Of a DNA stretch of 64,000 nucleotides, positions 1 to 9,596 are shown one piece after another (positions within the stretch are counted from its first letter, which is position 1; each line of letters opens with the position of its first letter). The DNA is from Bradyrhizobium diazoefficiens. Lineage in GTDB: Bacteria; Pseudomonadota; Alphaproteobacteria; Rhizobiales; Xanthobacteraceae. Made by a program: the position numbers and the translations under genes. Where the stretch lies: contig NZ_CP067100.1 in assembly GCF_016616235.1 (NCBI RefSeq), positions 2,911,001 to 2,975,000 of the forward strand. Direction: 5' to 3'. The notes under the pieces were generated by a model. The model was given only the letters and a program-made list of their open reading frames with translations, was not told where the DNA came from and searched no databases.

Positions 1-21
1 GACATCTGGCCGACACCTCGT

Positions 22-1485
22 TCATCGCGCGTCCGCGACGTGGATGGCGGATTTGTGATAGTATCTGGCGATGCAGTCATTCGGCAATCTGTCGGCATTT
101 GCCGTCACGTCGGAGGTCATCAGCAGGGACGGCGTCCATCTGTGCCTGGGCACGGCGACCACCGGTGTGGTGCTCGTGGTCAGGAGGACGTGCCGGGCGA
201 CGCTTTCCTGGGAGTATGGGTAAAGATCCTGCCACTGTCCGCGGAGCAGCGACGCCGTCGAGCTGCAAGCGAGCGAGGCGATCAGGAGCAACGCAAGGCC
301 CGTCGGCAGCGCAACCGGGCCGAGCAGTCCGCTTGCCGAAAGCCGCTCGCGCAGCTGCCCGCGGTAAGCCCGGACCAGCAGCCTGACGCTCAGCATCAGT
401 CCGAACAGCAGCAGAATCAGCGCCTCGTTCTGTGCGCGTTCGACTAGCCGGAATCCTGTCGCATATTGATGCGCGAAATATTCGAAGTAGCAGCAGGCAA
501 GGCATGCGGCGATGATGCCGAGCGCCAGCATCTTGCCGTGGCGGGATATCGGCGCGGTCTCCGGCTCGACCAGCGCGACGGCGCCTGCGGCAAGAAGCGA
601 GACGATAATTGCGGGCTCGCGGAAGAACCGGCCGAGCCCGATCAGCGAATCCCGGAAGCCGTTCAACAGCGACGGCAACAGGTGACCGGCATTCGGGAGC
701 TGCTCCATGCGTGCGCTGTTGCCGCCGGCCGATACCACGACGACAAAGCCTACGGCGACGGCGAGGGCGATCAGGCCGTGATGCGCGATCTGGCGCGGCT
801 GACTGAACACGTGACGTGCAAGCAGGGATGCGGCGAGAATCAACAGAAGCCAGAGGCCGGTGAACTCGTTGCACAACGCCGCGAGGAGTCCGCCGAGAGC
901 CATGCCCGCAGTAAGCGGCCAGGAAAATCCTGTTTCGGTGTCGAGCGCCCGCGTGCACTCACCAAGCATCAGAATGGTGAGCAGCGCAGGCGGGACGTAG
1001 CAGGTCAGGCCCGCCAGCCAGTAGAGCAGTTCGCGCAGGCTCGGCGCGGCGCCGACCACGGCGCTTGCAAAAGCGAGGGTCAGGAGGGTCAATTGCAGCG
1101 CGCCGGCGCGCGGCCATGCGCGAACCGTCGCGACGGCCGACCCGAGCAGGAACACGCCGGCACTCACCGCCAGCGTCAGCGAATAGGCCGACAGCAGGTT
1201 GATCCCGGTCGCGCTCGTGATTGCCGGTGGGATCTGGGTCAGCAACAGGGGCAGAATCCGGCCCGACTGTGAATGGTAGAAGATCGAAACGGTCTCGATG
1301 AAGCCATGGCGTGCATACAGATCCGCGAAACAGAAGTCGTCGTGCTCGGGCGCGCCGAGCCATGTCAGCGCAAACAGGCCGAGCAGAAAGATTGCGGGAA
1401 ACAGGCTGCACAGCGTCCAGGCAAGGCTGGCTCTGCGCTCGGCGAGGGGGCGCGCCGCGAATGGCATAACATCTTGATTGTACAC
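22..1485 (-). CDS. Large multi-pass membrane protein, possible GT-C-type glycosyltransferase
   Basis: This is a 487-residue protein with about ten hydrophobic segments spread over its whole length. A short N-terminal cytoplasmic stretch and a first membrane helix (about residues 25-45) are followed at once by an HDDF motif in the first external loop. An acidic pair just after the first helix is typical of GT-C glycosyltransferases that use polyprenyl-phosphate sugars, so I infer a membrane transferase. No family is firmly recognised (DUF6056-like proteins have this layout). It is the last gene of the minus-strand polysaccharide locus. A second in-frame ATG six codons in (1467) could be the true start. 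Confidence 0.6.
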   Translation of the reverse strand: MYNQDVMPFAARPLAERRASLAWTLCSLFPAIFLLGLFALTWLGAPEHDDFCFADLYARHGFIETVSIFYHSQSGRILPLLLTQIPPAITSATGINLLSAYSLTLAVSAGVFLLGSAVATVRAWPRAGALQLTLLTLAFASAVVGAAPSLRELLYWLAGLTCYVPPALLTILMLGECTRALDTETGFSWPLTAGMALGGLLAALCNEFTGLWLLLILAASLLARHVFSQPRQIAHHGLIALAVAVGFVVVVSAGGNSARMEQLPNAGHLLPSLLNGFRDSLIGLGRFFREPAIIVSLLAAGAVALVEPETAPISRHGKMLALGIIAACLACCYFEYFAHQYATGFRLVERAQNEALILLLFGLMLSVRLLVRAYRGQLRERLSASGLLGPVALPTGLALLLIASLACSSTASLLRGQWQDLYPYSQESVARHVLLTTSTTPVVAVPRHRWTPSLLMTSDVTANADRLPNDCIARYYHKSAIHVADAR

Positions 1486-1580
1486 GCAAAGCCCCCTTCG
1501 ACCCGGTCAGACTAATGACAACTGAACGAGGTCGCAATGTTCATTCCCGGCCCTTGCCGGCGGCCGCGCCGCGCTCGCCT

Positions 1581-2330
1581 CTAAAACTCCCGGCGCTTCA
1601 GCCAGGCGCGCGCGCTCCAATGGCCGAAGCACCAGGCCGATTTGAGCAGCGGCAGCTGCTCGACATTGCGGTAGATGTTCCAGACCCATTTGGCGGAGCG
1701 CGCCGGGCGGCTGGAGACGGAGGAGCCCCTGACGCGATAGCGCGCCAGATCCTCGTTGAGGCCGTGGGCGACATGGCCGCGCCGCAGGATCGACAGCCAC
1801 AGGCAGAAATCGTCATAGCCCTCGTTCGTCATCGCGACCGGCCCCGAAATCTCGCGGTCGACCAGCGCCGTCAGCGTCGCGATCGACGTGTTCTTCAACA
1901 GCTGATCGTAGCTCAGCGATGCCGGCACCTCGATCAGCCGGCCGGACATGGTGTTGGCCTCATCGATGCGGCGGAACGCGGTGTAGCTCAGTGCGGCGCG
2001 CTTCTCGCGGGCAAAGGCGAGCTGGTGTTCGAGCTTGGTGGGCAGCCACAGATCGTCGCTGTCGAGGAAGGCGAGGTAGCGGCCCTGCGCCTGGTCGATC
2101 GCAGCCTGACGCGCCAGCGCCGGGCCGCCGTTCTTCGCCTGCCTGATCAGCTTGACGCGGGGGTCGCGCTCGCCGATCTCTGCGATGATCGCGGGCGTGC
2201 GATCCGTCGAGCAGTCGTCGGCGATCAGGAGCTCCCAGTCGCCGAACGTCTGCGCCTGCACCGAATCGATGGTTTCCTCGATGAAGCGTTCGACGTTCCA
2301 GGACGGCGTGATGATGGAGACGAGAGGCAT
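1581..2330 (-). CDS. Family 2 glycosyltransferase
   Basis: A 249-residue GT-A enzyme. The protein begins MPLVSIITPSWN, the classic first strand of GT2 enzymes. It continues with DDCSTD (sugar-nucleotide binding) near residue 40 and DSDD (the metal-binding DXD region) near residue 90. The frame stays open further upstream, but the family homology begins at the ATG at 2330, so I use that start. There is no membrane segment, so it should act on the cytoplasmic face, adding a sugar from a nucleotide donor to the lipid-linked repeat unit. It lies 11 bases after the KpsS-like gene stop, consistent with one operon. Donor and acceptor cannot be read from sequence. Confidence 0.85.
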   Translation of the reverse strand: MPLVSIITPSWNVERFIEETIDSVQAQTFGDWELLIADDCSTDRTPAIIAEIGERDPRVKLIRQAKNGGPALARQAAIDQAQGRYLAFLDSDDLWLPTKLEHQLAFAREKRAALSYTAFRRIDEANTMSGRLIEVPASLSYDQLLKNTSIATLTALVDREISGPVAMTNEGYDDFCLWLSILRRGHVAHGLNEDLARYRVRGSSVSSRPARSAKWVWNIYRNVEQLPLLKSAWCFGHWSARAWLKRREF

Positions 2331-2341
2331 CGCGTGATCCG

Positions 2342-3742
2342 TTAGTGAGCGGCCGCGGGCGCGGCGAGCGCGGCCTGCAAGGAGGCCGAGAACGTGTCGA
2401 GCAGCTTGGGATCGCTGATGTAGAGCTCGCCGGGAAACGAGCGCCGCCACGCGGCTTCGAAATAGGGCGCGCCTCTGGCGGGATCGAACGGCCCCGCACG
2501 CATTGCCTCGCGCAGGCGCTGCGGCACGTCGGCGAGCCGGTCGGCCGAATAGACCAGCGGGCAGGTGCGATAGAACGCATCGCCCATCACCACGACCGGC
2601 TTGCCGAGCAGCAGGGCCTCGGCGCCCGACTTGCTGTTGACCGAGATCACGGCGTCGGCCCGGTTCAGGACGGCGTAGTTGTTGGTCTGCGGCGGCAACA
2701 GGACGAGATTATCGAAGCGACGCGCGAGCTCGAACAGGCGATCCGCCGAGATCGCGCCGATCTGCGCCGGATGCTCCTTGACGACGAGCTGATGCGAATC
2801 CGGGATCGTCCGCAGCAGGAAGTCGACGGTCGCGACCTGGTCGAGATAGTCAGGCGCGCGCAGCGTGAGCGCCATATCCGCGGGGACGTGGAAGGGATAG
2901 TAGACGAACGGCGTCTCGGGGATCGGCCGGTAGAGCTTGCGCAGGCGCGCGGCGTTGACGGCCATCATCGCGTGCACCCTGGCGTGCCGCAGATTGTGTC
3001 CGAACTCCTGATGCTTGCCGAGCGCGAACTGGTCCCACAGCTTTTCGGCGAGGCGGCGCGAGTTGCGCAGGTTCACCACCTTCTTGAAGGCCGCGGAGTA
3101 GTGATGCGCGTCCTTCTTCGGGATCACGATCGCGCGCTGGTTCAGCGTGGCATCGAGATAGGATGTCACCTCCGACGACACGATGTCGGCCGGCTTGGCC
3201 ATCATCTCCGGCGCGGCAAAACTGTCGGGCGTGAAATACATTCGTCCGCGGAAGAACGACGGTTCGATGAACCAGTTGCGGATGCCGCGGCGGCGCGCGG
3301 CATAGAAGCTCGCGATCACGGAGAGGAAGCCGCCGAGCTCCTGTACCAGCTCGGCACGTTCGCCTTGGCTCTCCAGGCGGTCGAGCTGCGCCTCCATGGC
3401 GTTGGTGTAGATCATGAAGCGGCGGCGCAGCGCGGCCGTGTCGCGGATGCCGAAGGTGAACCGCTCGTGACTGAACAGCAAATTGCTGCCGTCAAGGCCG
3501 TAACTCGCGATGCGCGCGTCGAAAGCCTGCCGGTCGTCGGGCGCAGCGCCGGCCTTGAGACCCTCGCGGTACATGTTCATGACTGGCACGCCCGCGGCCT
3601 CGGACATCTCGGCGCTGCGGTCATCGAAGGCAAGCAGCTCGACGGCGTATCCCGCCGCGCGCAGCCGCAGCGCCACCGGAATCCAGAACCGGGTCTGATA
3701 TTCCGCGAGCGTCGTGATCAGGATCGTCTTGTCGGCGGCCAT
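2342..3742 (-). CDS. Capsule-polysaccharide (KpsS/KpsC-like) glycosyltransferase
   Basis: A 466-residue soluble protein with a GT-B layout. The C-terminal half matches the capsule synthesis family that contains the CMP-Kdo-dependent transferases KpsS and KpsC: YYPFHVPAD (281-289), KEHP (322-325), and a serine/asparagine-rich NSKSGAEALLLGKPVVVMG stretch (369-387) where the donor nucleotide normally binds. The N terminus (ILITTLAEYQTRFWIPVALR) looks like the usual first Rossmann strand and helix. Known members transfer Kdo, an eight-carbon acid, from CMP-Kdo. Because this locus makes CMP-nonulosonates, I infer it could transfer the locus acid. That donor assignment is unproven; the family call is fairly secure. 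Confidence 0.7.
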   Translation of the reverse strand: MAADKTILITTLAEYQTRFWIPVALRLRAAGYAVELLAFDDRSAEMSEAAGVPVMNMYREGLKAGAAPDDRQAFDARIASYGLDGSNLLFSHERFTFGIRDTAALRRRFMIYTNAMEAQLDRLESQGERAELVQELGGFLSVIASFYAARRRGIRNWFIEPSFFRGRMYFTPDSFAAPEMMAKPADIVSSEVTSYLDATLNQRAIVIPKKDAHHYSAAFKKVVNLRNSRRLAEKLWDQFALGKHQEFGHNLRHARVHAMMAVNAARLRKLYRPIPETPFVYYPFHVPADMALTLRAPDYLDQVATVDFLLRTIPDSHQLVVKEHPAQIGAISADRLFELARRFDNLVLLPPQTNNYAVLNRADAVISVNSKSGAEALLLGKPVVVMGDAFYRTCPLVYSADRLADVPQRLREAMRAGPFDPARGAPYFEAAWRRSFPGELYISDPKLLDTFSASLQAALAAPAAAH

Positions 3743-3917
3743 GGGGGCGGGGATGCTTCTGCGAGGTGGCGGGCGTCGGCGTCAGACGGTGCAGCGGATC
3801 GCGCCCCGGAACAAGCGGGCCAATATCGCAACTTGGGCCATACCACAACACTTGCGGTGGGCCGATTCCGCTCCGGAAAATGCGAGGGGGCCGGCCAGGC
3901 GCAAGTTCCGCTCTCCG

Positions 3918-5645
3918 TCAGCCGCGACAGCACGGCGCGGGACACGATTCCCCGGCCGGAGCTGTGCTGCGCTCGATCCGCACCAGTTCCGACGGGATCG
4001 GGGCGTGGCCGCCCGCGATCCGAAAGGCATCGCCGAGGATTTCGAGCGCGCCGGGGCGAGGCCGTGCCGAAACGAGGTTGACCGTCTCGATCTTGCCGTT
4101 CGGCACGAAGTCGGCGAAGCCGAACTGCGGATGCTGCCGGTGGGCCTCGCATAGTTTGACCAAGGCTTCGATCACGGCCGGCGTGACCGCAACCGGATAG
4201 GTCCCGGTGGACGGTTCTAGAATCTCGCGATTGGAGATGGCCATGCGCGAGAAGCCCAAGTCGCGCGAATTGACCAGATAGGACAATTCGTAGAACGGCA
4301 GGAACCGTCCCATGGTGCGATAGTCGCGGTCGTTCTCGCGCACGAACATCATCGTCCCCGGCGGCGACGGTTGCTGTTTGAACTGCGCGGATATCGCACG
4401 CGCTTCGATCGCATCGGCCAGCAGGCGGTGCGTGACCGACATATCGAGCACCAGGAAGCCCGCGCAGATCACGCCTGCCGCAACCGGCAGGAGGATGCGG
4501 GGCACGACCAGGCGCAAGGCGGCGACAATGACAAAGCCGCTCACCAGAATCAGCGTCGTCTGGTTGCGCGTTTCCCACAGACCGTTGAAGCGGGGCGGCT
4601 TGCCGACGAGAACATAGGGAAACAATGCGGAGATGACGAGCGCCACCGCGATGACGAGCATCAGCCCCTTGATCCACCAGCGCGAGCCGCCAGCCTCGTT
4701 ACGGGGCATGCGGAGCGGCAGGCGCCACAGCATTGCCAGCCCGCCAAGCAGCAGAATGGCCGCCGTGGCTTCGATGCAAAGCTGCGGCAGGTCGGCGCGC
4801 GGGGGCAGCAAATAATCGAAGTTCTCGAACTGCTCGAACACGACCCTGAAGGTCTTGATCAGCGCCGAAACCGGATCGAGCTCGAACTTGTTGTAGTTGG
4901 CATAGATGCCGTAGGTCGGTTCAAGGATCTTCTTCGCGGCCCAATAGACCGGCGGCAGCAGCAACAGCTCTGCCCGGCGTATCACGGCACGGATCATTGC
5001 ACCGAACCGCTGCGACAGCGTGAGGTCCGACCTTCGCCACGCATCGATCGCCACGATGACAGGCGGCAGCCATGCCAGTACGAGGAACGAATTGGTCGTG
5101 AAGGCCATCGCCATCAGCAGCGCGGACAGAGCGCGGCGTTTGAACGATGGCGCCTCGAGATCGCTGAGCAGCAGCACCAGCGCGAGTGCGAAGCAGAATG
5201 ACGAGCACGCATAGGTCAGCGTGACCAGGACGAAACGGGCCTGGTTGAGCGGCACCAGCGCCGTCAGCAGCGCCGCCCAGAACGCCTCCTGCGCCGACCA
5301 TTGCGTGGCACGGCGGATGATCGTGTAGATCAGTGGAGCCATGACGCAGAACAGCACCAGCTCCAGCGCGACGGTCGCGCGCGGCGGAGCGGTCGCGAAC
5401 CAGTTGAGCAGCGGAAACACCTCGCGGCTGCCGGCCTGCTTCGACAGCTCCCATAGCGTGCCGGCCTGCGCATGCGCACGGACGACCCAATCGTCCCAGA
5501 GCGTGTCGTTGATCAGGGCGAGCGGCCCATACGCAGCCACCACCGCGAGCACCAGCAGCACCGCATATTTCCAGTCGGAGGGAAGCGGGTGCGGATGCCG
5601 CGATGATCCGCCTGCGCCGCCGAGCTGGACCAGGGGCGCGTTCAT
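3918..5645 (-). CDS. Large multi-pass membrane protein, possible GT-C-type glycosyltransferase
   Basis: A 575-residue polytopic protein. Its first membrane helix (about 27-47) is followed by NDTLWDDWVVRAH, an acidic pair in the first outer loop like that of the proteins at 22, 28532 and 30007. About ten further hydrophobic segments follow to about residue 420. The C-terminal 150 residues are soluble and end in a cysteine-rich tail (SCPAPCCRG). I infer a GT-C-like membrane transferase but recognise no named family. Its start overlaps the stop of the upstream gene by four bases (ATGA), showing translational coupling with the putative surface carbohydrate transferase. Confidence 0.6.
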   Translation of the reverse strand: MNAPLVQLGGAGGSSRHPHPLPSDWKYAVLLVLAVVAAYGPLALINDTLWDDWVVRAHAQAGTLWELSKQAGSREVFPLLNWFATAPPRATVALELVLFCVMAPLIYTIIRRATQWSAQEAFWAALLTALVPLNQARFVLVTLTYACSSFCFALALVLLLSDLEAPSFKRRALSALLMAMAFTTNSFLVLAWLPPVIVAIDAWRRSDLTLSQRFGAMIRAVIRRAELLLLPPVYWAAKKILEPTYGIYANYNKFELDPVSALIKTFRVVFEQFENFDYLLPPRADLPQLCIEATAAILLLGGLAMLWRLPLRMPRNEAGGSRWWIKGLMLVIAVALVISALFPYVLVGKPPRFNGLWETRNQTTLILVSGFVIVAALRLVVPRILLPVAAGVICAGFLVLDMSVTHRLLADAIEARAISAQFKQQPSPPGTMMFVRENDRDYRTMGRFLPFYELSYLVNSRDLGFSRMAISNREILEPSTGTYPVAVTPAVIEALVKLCEAHRQHPQFGFADFVPNGKIETVNLVSARPRPGALEILGDAFRIAGGHAPIPSELVRIERSTAPAGESCPAPCCRG

Positions 5646-7036
5646 GCGCGTATCGGAAGTTTCTCGATTGCGATGCTGGCGAGCGGCAGGCCGGTGCTCG
5701 CGCAGCGGGCTCGCGCGGTTTTGAAGCCGGACGAAGTGGCCTGATCGTGCCGCGCGATGCGCCCCAAAAGACCAGCGACGGCGCCGAGCGCAATCCGCTT
5801 GTCGCGGCGCGCCGGATTGACGCGCGCGCGCAGGCTCTCCGTCACCGCCGATCCCAGCACCAGGCTGGCGGCGCCCTTTGCGATCTGGCCGAGGCTTGGA
5901 TTGGCGCGAGCGCCGGTCAGCGCGCTGGCAAGCGACACATAGCCGCGGCGTCCGCTTTGGCCGGCGAGCACCTCGGCTACGCGCTCAGCCGCGAGCCCGT
6001 CATTGCGGTGGAAGAACGCCTCGACATTGCCTGCATGCACGCCGGCGAAGTCGAAGGACTTGGTCTCCGCCTCGACATTGTCGAGCACCGCGAGCAGGGC
6101 ATCGAAGGACTCGACCGGGCGGCTCACGCGGGCCGGCAGCGAGGCGTGCCCGGCCGTCACCGGCGTGTTGAGATATTCGAGCTGAACCGGCAGCTTGCCG
6201 AGCATGACGGATTCAACCGCCGTGCCGCAGTTGAGATGGATGACGGCCGCGGCGTTGCGGATACGATCGAGCACGCTGCCGCTGCCGTCGACCACGACGT
6301 TGGCGTGACCGGCAACCGCGTCGCGATAGACCTGCTCGCTCTCGAAGGGGTGCGGCCGGATCAGGATGGCCCGGTCGGGGCGCGCCGCCGCGAGCTTGCG
6401 GATCGCCTCGAGATAGCCGGCGAAGACCTGCTTCAGGTCGGCGAGGAAGCGATCGATATAGGCGCCGTCCCAGCCCGCGCGCACCATGGCCTCGCGTTCG
6501 GCGCCCGGCTTGCTGGTGAAGCGTGAATTGACCAGCGGAAAGTTGGCGTTGACCAGCAGATAGCCGCGCGGCTCGCCATCGAGCAGCGCGCGCCAGCGCG
6601 GCGCGGCGAAATCGAAACGCGGACAGCCGGTGAGATGCAGTTGCTCCGGCTTCATGGCGCCCGCATCGCGGAACGCGTCGTGCAGGCGGCTGCCCCAGAA
6701 GAAATAGCCGGACAGGATGTCGGCATAGCCGCTGTTGCGGATATAGGCGGCCATCGCCGGCGGCGAATTGCCGCCACGGTCGGCGAGCACACCGCCTTCG
6801 GTGTCGAGCACGTAGAGCGAAAGGCCGGCCTTGGCGAAGCTGCGCATCAGATCGAGATTGGCGTCGCGCGCGTAGTTCACGACCAGCGCGTCGAGGCCGA
6901 GCCTCGGCACGTCTACCGCCTGCTCATACATTGGGACGATCACCACCGAGACCCCGCGCGAGGCGAGCTGATAGGCAAGCAGCACGGCCCCAGGCAGGTC
7001 GCGCTTGGGGTGGTCGACCACCAATCCGACACGCAT
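5642..7036 (-). CDS. Surface carbohydrate biosynthesis protein, GT-B-like
   Basis: A 464-residue soluble protein resembling the surface carbohydrate biosynthesis family found in O-antigen loci. It opens with a Rossmann-like strand (MRVGLVVDHP). It then has LTGCPRFDF (135-143), RPHPFE (227-232) and HLNCGTAVES (267-276), the last two resembling the donor-binding region of CMP-Kdo transferases. The last 130 residues are less conserved and basic. It is probably a glycosyltransferase of the lipid-linked repeat unit. It sits between a dioxygenase-like gene (24 bases upstream) and a membrane protein gene it overlaps by four bases. A CMP-nonulosonate donor is a plausible inference only. Confidence 0.6.
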   Translation of the reverse strand: MRVGLVVDHPKRDLPGAVLLAYQLASRGVSVVIVPMYEQAVDVPRLGLDALVVNYARDANLDLMRSFAKAGLSLYVLDTEGGVLADRGGNSPPAMAAYIRNSGYADILSGYFFWGSRLHDAFRDAGAMKPEQLHLTGCPRFDFAAPRWRALLDGEPRGYLLVNANFPLVNSRFTSKPGAEREAMVRAGWDGAYIDRFLADLKQVFAGYLEAIRKLAAARPDRAILIRPHPFESEQVYRDAVAGHANVVVDGSGSVLDRIRNAAAVIHLNCGTAVESVMLGKLPVQLEYLNTPVTAGHASLPARVSRPVESFDALLAVLDNVEAETKSFDFAGVHAGNVEAFFHRNDGLAAERVAEVLAGQSGRRGYVSLASALTGARANPSLGQIAKGAASLVLGSAVTESLRARVNPARRDKRIALGAVAGLLGRIARHDQATSSGFKTARARCASTGLPLASIAIEKLPIRA

Positions 7037-7060
7037 GATCGGCTTCCTGCCCCTAGCGGA

Positions 7061-7987
7061 TCAGAGGCGCATCACCGCCCGCTCGACGTCCGAGAGGGGG
7101 CCGCTCGCGCGGAAGCGCGGCGCCGGCTCGGGATACATGCGCGGCGGCTGGATATAGGTCGCGGTGTAGAGCAGGCGCGTGCGGTCCGACAGGATCCGGC
7201 TGCCCATGTGCAGGCAGCGCGCCGTGTTGACGATGAACGAGGTCAGCCGCGGGGCCACCAGCTCCTTCACGGCGGAGCGGTCCACCTTCGCAAACACCGT
7301 GTCGTCGCTCATATGGCTCTTGAGGGTGTTGCGGAACGAGCGCGACGGCGGCGCCGGGATGAAGGTGAACGGACCGTCGGCGGTGTCGCGCACGTCGGTG
7401 AGATAGATGAAAAGCTTGCAGACGCGCTTGTCGTCGTGATCGAGATGCCAGAGCTGCGAATAGCTCAGCGCCTTGTTCTCGGTCGGCCGCGACAGGGTCA
7501 GCAGCACGTCGGACAATTGCGGCAGGTCATGCATGTAGTCGCCGATGATGCGAAGCATGCCCGGTTGCAAGGCGTAGCGGACGAACGGATGGTCGGTCGC
7601 GAACGCGCCGTTGACGAGATCCTCGTCGAGCAGGCTGACCCAGAACGATTTGTGGCCCTGCTGCTGCTTGCCGCTGAGCTCATCGAGCCGCGCGACCTTG
7701 GACTGGCCGACATCGAGAACCGCCTGGGCGAGCGAGCGATCGACCAGCGAGGTGACGTCGACATAGCCGTCCTGGTCGAGCTGACGGCTTGCCGCGCTCC
7801 ATTCCGGTGCGGTCGGCAGCTTGTTGAGAACGGCGCGGCGCCTGGCGCGCGCGCCCGGCTGCATGCTCGCGATCGCGGTCTTGGTCACCCAGCCGAGATC
7901 GGTCCGATTGACGTGCCAGAGCAGGCGGCGGAACTGGCTCTGCTTCCGCTTCTTGGGCGTCTGGACACCGGCATCGATGGTCGTCAT
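7061..7987 (-). CDS. Phytanoyl-CoA dioxygenase-like Fe(II)/2-oxoglutarate oxygenase (copy 1)
   Basis: A 308-residue protein with a jelly-roll oxygenase signature: an HxD pair in WHLDHDDKR (H181, D183) and a distal histidine in CLHMGSR (H260) followed by arginines, the usual 2-His-1-carboxylate iron site and oxoglutarate-binding arginine. The start is set at the ATG at 7987; the frame is open for 15 more codons upstream. It lies between wzx and a transferase gene in the polysaccharide operon. A paralogue with the same layout is at 19309. Members of this superfamily hydroxylate or desaturate small molecules. The substrate here is unknown, and a lipid-linked sugar or nucleotide sugar is a guess. 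Confidence 0.65.
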   Translation of the reverse strand: MTTIDAGVQTPKKRKQSQFRRLLWHVNRTDLGWVTKTAIASMQPGARARRRAVLNKLPTAPEWSAASRQLDQDGYVDVTSLVDRSLAQAVLDVGQSKVARLDELSGKQQQGHKSFWVSLLDEDLVNGAFATDHPFVRYALQPGMLRIIGDYMHDLPQLSDVLLTLSRPTENKALSYSQLWHLDHDDKRVCKLFIYLTDVRDTADGPFTFIPAPPSRSFRNTLKSHMSDDTVFAKVDRSAVKELVAPRLTSFIVNTARCLHMGSRILSDRTRLLYTATYIQPPRMYPEPAPRFRASGPLSDVERAVMRL

Positions 7988-8050
7988 TAGGGCTCGCTCG
8001 ACAACGGGAAAACAAGGCCTCTTTAGCCCCAACTCATGGGCTTTTCTACC

Positions 8051-9586
8051 CTAAAGTGCCGCGGGCGAGACGCCCTTGTGGCCGAACAGCGATTGCTTCA
8101 AGCCGCTGATCTGTCTGCGCTGTTCCCGGGTGAGGACCAGGACGTACTGTGCCGCCCATGTGGCGGCGCAAAACACCGTCATCAACAGCGCGAGGGTGAT
8201 GAGGCCGGGCCCGGGCATGACGTGCAGGATTGCGGCGAGCAGTAGCGCTGCGACGAGAAGCACGGCCCAATGCACCGACAGGATGCGCCAGAACCGCTTC
8301 GAGTCGGCGCCAAGTTCCCGGATGAATGTCGAGATCTGCCAAGGCAGGACTGCGACGGTTCCAACCACCTGGCCGAGAATGAAGGCGCGCTCGGCGAACA
8401 GATGCGCCGTCACCGCCGTCACCGCAGCCCAGATCACGATGTGGATCATCAGCAGCAGGTTGAGGCGTGCCTGCGTCTTGGTCCGTGTCATGAACAGCGT
8501 GTTGCCGAAGATCAGGTACTGGACGCTCATCGTCACGATGAACATGATGCCCATCCAATGCGCGTAGGACATGACCTGCGCGCCGATCCAGAGCTGCATG
8601 ATCTCGCGCGACATCACCGCGGCCGCGACGAAAGGCGGCATGGTCACGATCGGGAGTAGAATGATTCCAGTCTCGCCGAAGCGGTTGAACTGCTTCGGGT
8701 CGTTGCGCTGATCTAGCCGGCTCACGACCGGCAGCAGCGCGGAGGTGAGCAGGCTTGCGACCACCTTGGCGAGGCGGGGAATGCGGACCAGCGTGTCGTA
8801 AATACCGACGCTTTGCGGACCGATATACATGCCGATCAGGAACGGCTGGATCGGCGCGATGATGCCGCCGACGAGCTTGCCCTGCATCACCAGGAGGCAG
8901 CGGGTCATGACCTCGCGGCTGACCGCGCGGGCCGGCAGCGACAGCTTGACCGAGGTGCGGCTGAGCGCAGCGATCGCGGCGCCGAACAGGATGAGAGCGC
9001 GCAGCAGATTGCTTGCGAGGAAATAGTAGGCGACGTTCTCGTAAGGCTGGCCGGAATGCGCGGCGTAGATCGTGGCGGCGACGTAGAGCACGGTGGTCAG
9101 GAATTCGCAGATCCGCAGCGAGCCGTAGCGTTCGAATCCCTTGACGACGCCTTCTGCGACCAGAGCGGGGAACAGCACCAGATTGCAGAGCGCGGTCGCG
9201 AGCAGCATGCTGGTGAAGCCGGTGACGTGAATAGGTTCGACCTTGAACTGCGCGACGATCAGGGGTGCCGTGAACCATATCGCAAGGCTCAGCACGCCGC
9301 CGAGGAGCAGCGAGACCAGCAGCAACAGCAGTATCTGGCTGCCGCCGAGCCTGAGGTCCCGATGCTCGCGCGCACGCGCCACGACCTGCGTCGTGACTTC
9401 GGACAAACCAAAGTCGATGACGCCGATCAGGCCCGACGCCAGGAACAGGCGCGTGAGCACGATCAGTCCGAATTCGGCAACGCCCCAGGTCCGGATGATG
9501 ACCGGAATCACGATCACGCCGAGGACCGCGACCAGCCCGAAGACGATCGCGGAGACCACGGTGTTGTGAAGGAGGCGCTTCAGCAT
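8051..9586 (-). CDS. wzx: Wzx-type polysaccharide repeat-unit flippase
   Basis: A 511-residue protein with 12-14 predicted membrane helices along its whole length and no soluble domain, the length and hydropathy of MATE-like Wzx flippases. The first helices read VVSAIVFGLVAVLGVIVIPV and WGVAEFGLIVLTRLFLASG, typical of the oligosaccharide flippase family, where an early helix pair carries EFG. It would turn the undecaprenyl-diphosphate-linked repeat unit across the inner membrane. It lies ten bases downstream of ptmA in the same operon and should work with the probable Wzy at 21169 and Wzz at 22680. Confidence 0.85.
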   Translation of the reverse strand: MLKRLLHNTVVSAIVFGLVAVLGVIVIPVIIRTWGVAEFGLIVLTRLFLASGLIGVIDFGLSEVTTQVVARAREHRDLRLGGSQILLLLLVSLLLGGVLSLAIWFTAPLIVAQFKVEPIHVTGFTSMLLATALCNLVLFPALVAEGVVKGFERYGSLRICEFLTTVLYVAATIYAAHSGQPYENVAYYFLASNLLRALILFGAAIAALSRTSVKLSLPARAVSREVMTRCLLVMQGKLVGGIIAPIQPFLIGMYIGPQSVGIYDTLVRIPRLAKVVASLLTSALLPVVSRLDQRNDPKQFNRFGETGIILLPIVTMPPFVAAAVMSREIMQLWIGAQVMSYAHWMGIMFIVTMSVQYLIFGNTLFMTRTKTQARLNLLLMIHIVIWAAVTAVTAHLFAERAFILGQVVGTVAVLPWQISTFIRELGADSKRFWRILSVHWAVLLVAALLLAAILHVMPGPGLITLALLMTVFCAATWAAQYVLVLTREQRRQISGLKQSLFGHKGVSPAAL

Positions 9587-9596
9587 CGCGGGCGGC

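Noticed and set aside
2345..4081. Long plus-strand open frame of 578 codons
   Set aside because: It lies antisense to the KpsS-like gene and its neighbour; its composition is that of a shadow of a high-GC gene and no family motif is visible.
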